Shown: positions 46,614-58,600 of the stretch, piece after piece
Layout of the letters: each line of letters starts with the position of its first letter
Numbering within the stretch: position 1 is the stretch's first letter
Assembly: GCA_023634235.1 (NCBI GenBank)
Contig: JAMKCF010000019.1
Coordinates: 2,852,001 to 2,916,000 of the forward strand
Source: Pisaster brevispinus
Taxonomy: Eukaryota; Echinodermata; Asteroidea; Forcipulatida; Asteriidae
Direction: 5' to 3'
Length of the DNA stretch: 64,000 nucleotides
Translations under genes and position numbers: made by a program
The notes under the pieces: model-generated
What the model saw: the letters and a program-made list of their open reading frames with translations, nothing else
The model's database searches: none
What the model was told of the DNA's origin: nothing

Positions 46614-49600
46614 CTGTCAACAAAAATGTACAAGAATTGTATTTACTAGTTCGAATTAAACAAACATTGGTGTCTTAAAGGTGAAGTCATACTTTAGTAA
46701 AAACCCTGAAAAGAAAGTGTGTCATTTTTAAAAATATCCGACAGCCTTAATGTTACGAAGATGGTAACGGTAGCAAAAAAACATCCTGCGAAATTATTTC
46801 GTCTGAAGTGCCTTCCGTTAATTAGAAATCAGTTAAAGTGCGTCGAAAAAAATTTGAATGTCCAAAGATCGCAAGCTCGCGACTTTGGGGAAATTTCCGT
46901 GGTGTCCGTTTGAATGCTGCTCGCAATACGGCCAGAGATGCGGTTGGTACCCGCTGTCACCTCTCTAAACGTGGATGGGTTGGACATTCTTGATGAAAAC
47001 ATAATAATATGTTTCGTTGTTTTTTTGTTTTTGGTTTTTTGCTGTTTTCTCAATAAGAAGGCACTGTACTCAACTGAAACGTTCACAGGTGACTTTTATT
47101 GTATTTTTCTTGATAATTTGACCATAAATCAACATTACGTTGACAAAAACCAAACGAAGAACCTCATCACGGTTATCCATTTTACTTCACATTTCATAAA
47201 TCGATTTAGAGCGTTTGTCAAGTAGAGAAAATGATAACAATGCCCGAGGCAATCAAAATAAGCAAATGATAACTTGTTGGGAATTCAATTGCGATATTTT
47301 CTTGACTTTGACAGTGTTTTAGAAGAAAATATCTTTCTGGAGGATTTATGATGGTGTGAATTTGATGGTGTTTGAGCAAAAACGAAACAAGAATTTGTCC
47401 ATAACTAGCAAATCCTTCACATTGTCAAAACACTTCCACCTGAAAGTTTTTTGTCCAATAATCAGAAGTCAATTAATTACTTACCTTCACCAAATGTACC
47501 GTTCACCATTCCAAATGGCTGCATTTGTAGTTCACTTATTTCCATGGTAACCTTCTCTGTTGTGTTGGCTGCTGACACCATGATGATGTCATCTTCACTG
47601 TCGCATACTCGTGAGTTGCCCATCGGTGTGGCGAAAAATCTCTTGGACGGATCGGAGTGCACTATCCTCGGCCCGGCTGCGGGAAGAAATGAACGAGGTT
47701 GACATAAACGGTTCTGTTGGTCAAGTCATCGGGTGTGTGGGTTCGATTCCTGGTCATGGCACTTGTGTCCTTGAGCAAGGCACTTAACCATAATCACTTC
47801 TCTTTACCAAGGTGTATAAATGGGAACATGCAAGGTCTGAGTTGGTGTTGTGCTGGACTAACCCCTTAATTGGTGCTAGTATAAGCAGCTTGGGCCTGTA
47901 AGTTAGTGCGGCAGGTAGTGATTGGGCTGTGTCTTTGATGATACTAGCATGGATTTTTGGCACACACTCAAAGTATGACACAAGAAAGATATCTGGGCTA
48001 TCGCAGATTTGTCATTTGAAAATATATAGGTAGAATAACAAAAAAATTGCAACGGTTTGACAATTTTGAAAGTAGCTTGTTATTCTGCATTTAGGCCTAT
48101 ATATATATATTTTTTTTTCAACTGTGCCTTTATTTTATAAATTTTTTGTTTTTTTTATCTTAAAACTGTAATTAACTTGGTCGGTGCATTTCGTTGGATT
48201 AGTCGAAGGGGAATCAATTTGGTTCAAAAACGCAAGCAGTTGTTGTTGATTTGTTGTTTTGGGGGTTTTTGTTTGCAAAGTGTCATGAGAGCAGTGGTGT
48301 GGGAGGGGAAAGGGGGCATGTGCCCTGGGCGCCGTCCAAGTAGGCGCAAAATCTTCCAAAGTTTTGTTTACATTTGTATTAGACATTATTTTTCGGTTGC
48401 TTGTTTTCTGTTACGATTGGACGAGCGCCTGTTCCATTTTAACTTTGGGAGCGTCGCGACAGTAAACTTATGACACGTGACGTGGATGACACGTGACGCG
48501 TGTTTCACCAATCATTGACAAGAGTCTGTGTGTGTGGTAAATATAACAATATAAACCATATAATTATACCAACCGTTGATTGCTGAGTCAAAATACTTGG
48601 TGTCCCCAGTGTCAAAGGTGAACTTGATCATCCTGGCCTCCCAGAAGTTTGGGTTTCCTTTCTTTGATGCATTTTTCTAAATCAAATAGATATGTAATCA
48701 AAAGAAAGGTTTTGTAAGCAATGTTTCTTTTAAGGAGAAGAATTTAAACTTAGCTTTCAATGTGTTTCGCTGTTTGAAAACAAGTCTGCTGTAAAATTGT
48801 GATTTGAGTTGTTTTCACACTGCTATGGTTAAGTTGTACTCGTTTCGAATTTTCAGTATTTATTATAAAATATATATATACATTTATTGATTTGAACAGC
48901 ATGAACTGAAAAGTATAGATAATTTATGATTGCTAGTTTGATGTTATCCTCGTGTTTATGTCCATGTTGTATGTAAAAACAAACAAGCAAACACCCCAAC
49001 ACCCCAGCACCCCAACAAACAAACAAACAAACACACAAATAAGCATGAACAGACAACACGAATTGAAGCGTTTCTAAAATAGAGACGGCTGATTATGTTA
49101 CAAATGTTATCAGAACACACAGACAGACGGACAAACAGACAAGAACTCAACCGGGACACACCTTTTGAAAGGTGATTTTGAGGGTGTACCGTCCTTCGTC
49201 CCACTGTAGCGTCAGGAAGGACTGCTCGTCTCTAAGCCCGCATTGACCGCCGACGTTTGCCTTCTCTGGGACTGGTATCTCCGTGGATCGGTTAACAACC
49301 TGTTGGATTTGTTCATGTCAATAGGATTATGGCTTTGAACCCCATACAGTGAGTACATATCGATGAAGGGTGAGGGCAAGAAGTAAAGAAAGTTGGGTAG
49401 GATTGTCAGATAAGTGGTGTACGATTGTCAGATAAATAGTGGGGTAGGATTGTTACGTGTGATGCAGTACAATTGTCAGATAATTATTTGGGTACGATTG
49501 TCAGATAAGTGGGGGGTACGATTATCAGATAGTGGGGGTACGATTGCAAGATAGAGGGGGCAGAGGTCAGAGAGCGGGGAACAATTGTGATATGGTGGGG

Positions 49601-52600
49601 AACAATTGTGAGATAGTGGGGTACGATTGTCAGATAAGTGGGTACGGTTGTCAGAGAGTGGGGTACAATTGATAGATGGCGGGGTACGATTAAGATAATT
49701 AGTGGGGTATTGTCAGACAAATTGTTTAGGGGTTATATGCGTGTTCACATCGAGCTTATTTAGATTGCGGCACGGTTTCTTGTAGGGGTCTGAAAATGGA
49801 TTTTTCCCTAACTTGGAAAAATATTGAGAAAAAACATTTTGTCTGGAGGGTTAGTTCTAGTATGAACTTTGTAATCAGTGATATTTCAGATTGAAACTAG
49901 CATTACATTCTCCCCCACAGTAATCAGAATTCTGATTAGGCTGGTGCTTGGAATGTGAAGATATGCACCTTTTTGTCTTCATCACGGCCAACATAGTCAA
50001 TCATAAAAGAGGCAGCGAAGCACGCCCTCAGGCAGATTGGAGAGCTGCCGTCGCTAGGCACCATGAAATCTCCCCTCTGGTCAGGCAGCTCACTGGAGTC
50101 TGGCTTAGGCTTTTGTGAAGAGACAGATGTCATTGACTGTAACACAAAATAACAGTAAATTAAAAATTATATTAAATATTTGTGTATTTCCAAATAGAAA
50201 CGCTATTTATTTATTGTCTATAAAATTGTTGTGGTTATTTTTGTTGATGTTAAAAATTAGTCGATTGACTACCATCAGTTTACTATTTTCTCAAAGGTGA
50301 TAATATATTTTTTTCAGAATGAATAGTCAGATTATTGACCCAAATCACCTGACGTCATCATCACATAATCTTGGTTGCGTCAATCTGGGAGTGAGTGTCC
50401 CTGTGTGTTATACAGTGTAGTGCGCATTTTACACTCCTAAAATGGCGAGCGTGGTCAATAGCTACCGATGAAATTACTGAAATGTGTCAATGTAACGCAT
50501 GGGCTCATACCTCGGTTTCAACCTCCGGCGTCTCAGTTGAAGCGATGACGTCATCTTCTGGAGCCTCGCTTTGGTCTTCAACACCACCCTCGCTTTCCTC
50601 ATCCTTTGCAGTCTCCAACTCCGGCTCGTCTGTTACTACGACGTTCCCCCACTGGCTGCCGGCTTCCGAAGGAGCCTCGGCGTCGCTCGTGTCGTCAGCG
50701 GGTGGCGGTTCGTCTGCCTCGCTCTTCTGGTCGTCATCGGGTTGAAGTACAGCAGCGCTCTGGGTGTTTGCTTGGCCTTGCTCCTGCGGTTCCGAGTCTT
50801 CCAAATTAGCGACCTCATCCATGCAGACACAGAAACCTTGAAATAAAATAAAACCACACAGTCAATTATCAATCTCAGTGTGCATTTTGTGGGTAGCGTT
50901 TGTAAAATCATTAACAATTCTCTCAAACAATAAAGAAGGGCTTACATCTTATCGATGATCAATGATTTTTAATAGCATCACTGACTCGTTTGTATATACA
51001 TTGCTGGTAATTTAAGTGTGCGTTTTGTTTAGCTTACGGTAAGCAAAGATATGGAATGAGAAATTTGCTAAGGAACACCTTGTTCACACAAAAAAACTCT
51101 GAAATTTTCCCCATGTTAAAATGGATTGATCTTTGAAACTGAGATATTAGGAAGTTAATAGACTGGCATTTTGTAAAATCATGTAAACAGTCACCGCAGC
51201 TATGTCTTAATGTCCTTGAGTATTTAGCTTTCCATCGCCAAGGAGTAATTACCGAGAGTGATGATCCTATAAGAGTTGAGGTAAGTAGGCCTTAGTGTTG
51301 TACCCAGTGAGTCATCCATTTTGGATTTGACTGAAAGTATACAGGACATAGATATTCGACCGGCACTCGAGCGACTATGTGCCCGCAGCTGCACAAACCC
51401 AGGGTGATGCATCGCTGTCATTAATTACAGATATTATGTATACCACATTGGTAATGTTAGGGGAAACTGCCGCTACCGGGATGCTTACTGTCTTTGAATC
51501 AAGATAAGGTACCGTTACAGGCGATGCCGCAATACAGCTTTACTATATATGAGGGTTTGTAACGTTATCGTTGTACAATGGGTTTTTTTTTCAAGGCATG
51601 GTTTGGCAACATTTGATTGCTTTGCATTGCAATGTGAAGTGGAAAATTGTTTCATTCAAATGAATCAAGATAAAGTATTATTTCGAATTAACAAAACTAA
51701 CTTATGTTGAAAGTTATACTTTGCACTAAAACAGTCCATGGCCGACACTATGAGGTCCAAGGTTTGACAACATCGAAAACTATTAAAATTGACTTTAAAT
51801 GATTGTGATAATTGTATTAGCAATATATAGTGAAACTGTACTCACTGAAAAACATGTCTCCCTACATTCGTGTAATCATTTCTTCACAATAAAAAATGTT
51901 TCAGACAAAGCTGTTCTTTCGGGGAGTATATAAGGGAGTCAGCCTCGTGATCTTGTCACACGAGTGTGCAACCCCAAAATGTAGCCCAGACCTAAATTTA
52001 ACCCCAAATTCTAACCGAAATGCAGTCAAGACCTATACTGGGCTACATTTTGGTACAAGATCTGGGCTGCATCTAGTTCTATAGGTTTAATTAGGTCTCA
52101 GGCAACTTGGGGTATGCAGTGCGTCTACTCTAAAAAATCCCTTTCAGAATTGAGCCGGCTTGGGGTCCGCACTCATTTCTGGGTCAGTGGGTTCCGGAAC
52201 CTGTGTCAAAATGATTTTGAAATGGGTCAAACTTTTACGAAGAGTCTGAGCCAAAGTCAGCTTGACCAAGAAATTGGCCCGGGTTCCATGGGACCCAAGA
52301 TCACGGTTAATTCTGACCGGGAGGTTTTAGTGTGTGCTAAATTCGCTCTTTCAGTAGCTCAATAGACATGTTTTCATAACAGTTTGTAACTATGAAAAGA
52401 ACGTTGAAAATCTGCGGTCTTGGAGAATGCCAGGAGCCGGTTGCAGGCTGTGAATTGCCTCTTGCAACATGACCCTTGTAGCTCACACTAACATTTCTAA
52501 TTTGTTTGGCGAGAGTCTGTTGTGGCTCAACACCTTTAAACAATATTCTCTCAGTCTGGCTGGCCAAGAGGCAGGGCACGTCTTCAGACATGATGACCCA

Positions 52601-55600
52601 CAGGGGCATAAGATGCCTGAACCTTAACAAACCTAGAATCGATACAATGAATACTAAACGAGCCAAGGGTATCTTCTGAATGATCAGAAGTGGCCTACAA
52701 ACAACACGATATTAGAGGGAACTGTAGACACGAAGCACGGATGTCGTTCAGTCCCCGGGAAGAAGGGCGTCATTTATCGGTGGGGGTTCTGGAGAGAAAG
52801 ACCCCGGGGTTCAAAAGCTTCCGTAATCTCGAGTGCTGCAAAAGCGGCACCAAGTGTTGGGGTACGTTTATGTCTTTTAACATTCTGGTTGTGAATTATG
52901 TCTTTTAAACCATCTAGAGGTAGTGTGAACGTATTACTGGTGGGAAAAGGTGTCCTATATTATTGGGTTTCTGTCGTGTGTGCTGAATCCGCCTTTAGCT
53001 ACAGAAACATCGCCAGGCCAAAGGAAACGGCCGAGTTTTATTTTGGATGTGAGCTCAACGCCTGTACTTGCATCATCTGGTGCATTCTAGTAACACCTGT
53101 CCTTTCAAAGAAGAAACCGATATTTCATGGATGCATTTTATGAGTGAGGAGTGCCCGAAACCGATCAGCCGTGCTCGTAGATGTTTCGCAATTCTTACAG
53201 ACCAGCTTGAACTAAAATGACAGCACGTGATCTTTCCTGAAAATCATTTCACAGGGCGTTCAATCAATAAGGAAATTGAGTTCGCACCACGTGATCTTTC
53301 CTAAAATCATTTCAGAAGGTGTTCAATCAACAAGGAAATTGAGTTCGCACCACGTTAAACAGTTTTAAAAATTTAATGAAAAAAAATTCAGTTTGAACTC
53401 CCACCTCCCGCGCTTTTCAGTCCCGAAATGCCCTGTGACGTCATGACTCATGTGACGTCATTTGTGGAACTCCGTTTAACACATCCGCTTTGTTGCCAAA
53501 TACAAAGCGTCGTCCCGCAGATGACGTCGTAAGTGTTGTCATTTCAACACGCGACGTCATCGGCAGCAGCGTAGGTAGGTGTGCGTCTTCTTCTTTTTTT
53601 TAATCTTTTTTTTTTTTTTTTGGGGGGGGGGATGTTTTTTTTAGAGACCGCGAAAATTTTGCCTATTTTTTTTTTTGACGTGTCCAAATTACAATATAAA
53701 TGCAACAAACAAGTTCTGCATTGTTGGCAACGTAGCATTCAAACACATCTTTAACGAAAATAATTAAGTTAAATGAACTCAATAAAAAGGGCACAGTAAA
53801 CAAACAGTGAATAAATCACCCTTTCCACAAACCTTCCATCAAAATTAATTTACAACTCTACATGCCTTGCGGTTATTATTAAATTTAAATGTGAAGAAGG
53901 CATCAACGGAGGTGCAAATTTCACAAGTTTGCTTTTGTATAAAGTGGGGGTAGCCTCAATCGTTTTTGACTCGGCCCTTCCTTCTCTCTCCCACAAAGGA
54001 CCTAGCCATGGGTGAATGCAAGCTTCCCTGCCAGCTAGGAGCTTCACACCAGACCTTTGCTCAACTCAGTAACGCTACACTGTTATAATATGATTTCACG
54101 CACCGACACTTTGGGGGTAATGCATTTTGGCGGGAACTGCGGAAGCAACATAATCGTGCTTATTGCAGTGTGCACTAGTGTCAGTAGAGCGAAGGTCTTT
54201 GATAAATGCATATAAGATGTGGTCGTTTACATTAAATTATTATACACATAAGTATAATGACCCATTGCACGACGCGCACCGCCCTTACACGCCTATCCCA
54301 TCCGCCATTTTGGAGTCAAAAGTAAGTAGCCTATACCCCAGCTAGGCCAGCGATAAAAATAGTGACGTCATCTGAGAAGTGTCAACAGTTCCTAAATTAT
54401 TTTGGCTGAGCTGTAACACTCTGTCTTGTTCTTTGTCCAGATCAAACGTTAAAAGCTTTGCCTAAAATATTTACTTAATTATTAATGGCTTTCTATAAAT
54501 AATCCCAAGCTATTACCTATAGCCGTGCGTAGAACAGTTTTCCTAATTCCATGGAGATTGGGATTACTGCTTATTCTGCTGCTGTTTTTATATGCAGCAT
54601 CCCATTTTCACCCTTTCTTGCTTGTGCACTGGAAGACATCCGCAGAGGAACTTTATTAATGGAGCAAGCGCCATGAGCACTTTCGTGGATACCAGCGCTA
54701 TAGAAGACGTCATTATTATTATTATTGTTGTTATTATTATTATTATTACTATTAGAACAATGTCATTTACACCAACCGCTATGCTGATATAAATGTAGTA
54801 GATTTATACGAGATCATCACATTTCTTAGCAAAATGTTGTCCACGGTCGCTGTTTACTGAAACTGACATGTTATTTTCGGATCATTCTAACAAATGTAAT
54901 TATCTATTCTTCTCCTCACGACTTTAAACACTAATTAAAGCTGTTTAAAATTGTATGTTCTCTCGCTGTAGAGTATTAAACATTATACACTAAATCATTA
55001 AGATCCTAGGGTTTTTCCATTATTTTTTTATCAACAAATTATCCCGCCCCCCCAAAAAAAAAAAAAAGAAAAAAAAAAAAAGGAGAAAAAATATTAATGA
55101 ATGTTTCAACCTCGACTGATAAACAAACGTAGTATCAAAAAAACGAAGTGCAAAATACTCTTAAGTACGTATGGCTTACGTCTGTGGCTCCCACGCAGGT
55201 TAATCCAGTGGATTTCCGGATCAACAAAATTGATCTCCAAAGTCATTTGATTTGTGTTTTCGTTCAAATGTCAAACAGAGAAGAACTTCGCATGGCATTT
55301 TGTCTTTCTACGATACTGAAGGAGTAGTCACAATCAGAAAACTTCTTCTATAAATTGAGTAGTGGAACAATGTGTTAATTATGATAATATGTAATAATTT
55401 AAGATTTATATTGCGCCGGCCCTTGCATAAAAATGATCAAAAGCGCATAACACATTTTAAAACGCACAGAATGGAAGAACAATATACTAGACTCGTCACC
55501 AGACCCGCCAACAGAGAACTAATAGTTACTTTTTACATCAGCCTAACCCTTTTGGCGGCATCGGTAATGTTTTGATCTTATGAGGGGGCACCTCTACACC

Positions 55601-58600
55601 TATATACCTATGTAAAAATCTAAACTATTTGGCAAGGCTACCATAATAGACCGAACCCGTGTCTAAATTGGTGGCCATTTTGAAATATATATTGACCTCT
55701 GAGATTTCGTTTTACTTACAAACGACACCTTCTCATTTTGAACAGCGAAACAACATGGTCGATAAAATTTAAATTGCAGAGCCCCCATATCAGCGTCCGA
55801 GCCTGTCTATTGAACCCTGGGCGACAAAAACACACTTGAATTCTTCCTGGAGATGTAACGAGTACAGTACATGTGAAGAGTGCGAGCTTTTCAAGAGCAG
55901 GTGTGCTCATTGTGTGAGTTTACAGCCTCCTCAGGACGTCATGGGAAAATTAAAGTGACGACTGCATGTTTACCTTATCATGAACGAGGTAATTTGCAAT
56001 TAGTGAAATTGCATTTGCGTCATTTTCGCTGTTACTTAGGACGGCGCCCAGGCATGCAATGGTTAAAATGTTTCAATACAAGAATGTATATCGAAGCTTT
56101 CACGGGGTGGAGAGAACAATTAGTTTCTCTGAAGTCTGAGAAATTTATAAATTTGAAGAAATTAAGACTCGATTGAATTCGAAATGGCGGTCTGTGTACA
56201 TTATTACCTTAAATTATGCATGCCTCTATGAAAAACTCCTGTCTTAAGAACTAACCCAGAGAAGTGTCAACAGGTCATACCCATTTCGGGTCAGCCCGAT
56301 CCTTTAATTTGAGTCAACATGACCCGGAAATTGAGTAAAAATTCACATTACTGACCCGGAACTGTGCCCAAATTCAACGGCACTCATGCTTACCGGGGAG
56401 GTCTGTGATCAAACCCGTAAAATCACCCAATCACCAGATTAGCGGGCTGTCTTAAGCTTAGATTTAGACTTTAGTTAAAGTGTTATTAGAATGATGTTTC
56501 AGACAGCAGACACAATTATACACCTTGCAGACATTATATCAGACTACTGTTTTATGAGTTAGTTAACTTATTTTGTTTCCCAGTTTTTTTTTATAATATC
56601 GCATAAAAAAGGTCATTATTGGGGATTTGGCAAAACTTGTGAGCATTTGGCCGCTGAGGGTTTTTGATTGTTAAAAAATTCATGACGTCACACTGTGGAA
56701 GAGGTTTCTGATGATATTTCGGAATCACTGACTAGGTGCGTGTAAACAGTACAACGAAGGCCCGCAGAAGCACAGACCTCATGCATGGTAAGTGTAAACA
56801 AGACTAACAAACAGGTAATTATTCCATGGCAATAAAACAAGCGAACACAATTCCTGTGTGTATATAACATATTGTGAAAAAGAGTGGAACAAACACTACC
56901 ACCATAAAAAATATATTTATCATAATGCTGTACCACAGCAGTCCTTTATCATGTTATTCATCAATGTGTCGTTATATCCCTATTAGCACGCGTACTATGG
57001 AATTGCACTCTGAGGAGTTAGATCGTGTATAAAGGCATACAAACATCTCTTCCTTTATAGTACCATAGACAATTGGAAAACACATTTTATGTATGCACAT
57101 TTCTGATCGTCAGCCATTTTGTTTTCGCTTTGGCGACAAAATGTTGGAAGTTTACGGTTGATTTTTTTACCTTTATGAGTGAACAATCAATGTGTGTATT
57201 TATATAGAGCTGAGGTAAGCTGGTTTGTGTATGGTTGTTGATTAAAAGGAGGGAGAAAATGCAATTTGGGTGAAAAAATGTAAAAAATGTGACGTAAATG
57301 TGATGATTTTGTCCTCTGTCTGCTGACAGAAAGCAAAATCTATCTTTTACATGGGCCCTACGGTGCCGATCTCGTAACTTTTTACAGTCTGATTTCTGAT
57401 GTTTTCTAAATTAAATTAAGAAAGCTTAATGAAGAATACTTTAATTTTCAATAGGTTTGGCTTTAATAACAAGGAAAAAACTATGTTTTTGTCAATATTA
57501 TTTATATAATTTTTTACTTCCAATTCAAATCCCGTTTTCCGTTTCAAGGGGCAGATTCCGTGAATTCCGTCCGTTTTCCGCGATCGCGGAAAATCATTGG
57601 CCCTATGGAATTCACCAAACAAGCTTGAATGCATTAAAGTATATACGGTGTATGGTGACAACACAAGACCTCTTCCACTGTGTGACGTCATGTAGTTGTT
57701 TGCGGAAGCAGTGTGCACGTGTGGGTCTTTTCGCGATTTGGAGTGGCGAGTGCAAAAAATGGATTTATAAAAGTCGTTATGTAGGCATAACCAAAAGGGC
57801 CAAATCTTATGAGATACAATGAAGTATCATTCTACAGTTTTATTGGAAAAGGCAGCTGTCGCAAAATCGCTCTAGTAACACGCTCTAGTAACAATGAAGT
57901 TCGTCCTTATATTAATTGAATGTAAATTGTATATTTGTACTTGCTTTCAAATTGTATGTTAATATTTTGTGGAAGATTGTAAGTAGCAAGACAAGAAAAT
58001 AATATACATGCTGACCTAAACAAATAAAATAAATTAAATGGAATTAAATTTAATTATTTGTGTTTCACCGAACGAAACAATAGAAGAAGAAGAGACTCAT
58101 GCAGTGTATAAATTCAGTACACGTCATGAACCTGTAATTCATGTCTGAATTTTCACTGTCGTATTGCACTTAGGCCTAAACCAGTGGAACCCATGGGGTA
58201 CCAGTGGTTGTCATTGCACGCGAGCAACCCAGTTAAAGTGAGCAATAAATAAACATGCTGATTATTTCCTTGAATAATGAACAGCATTCAAAATGTACAT
58301 AGAGAAGGCCAGATATATATATTATCACAAAATGCCAAGGGTTATCCAGTCGGATGTCACGAGCTCACAGAGTCAAAATAATTTGCGGATTTCTTCCGCC
58401 AATAGACAACAACTGACGCAAATACATCTCCGAACATCAAAATAAATTATGAACGCACTTCTCATTACAGCGTGTAGAACAGTCCTTTATAAAGAAGACC
58501 ATTTACGGGTTGTGTGTACATAAATTATCGCCCCCTCGAACTTAATTATATTACGTTGTTCGTTTTGTAAGAGTAAATTTACGTCGATCCCCTAGTTATA

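Noticed and set aside
47735..47765. tRNA gene suggested by GGTTCGATTCC
   Set aside because: No cloverleaf can be formed; the B box belongs to a SINE head. The same holds for 32573 and 40868.
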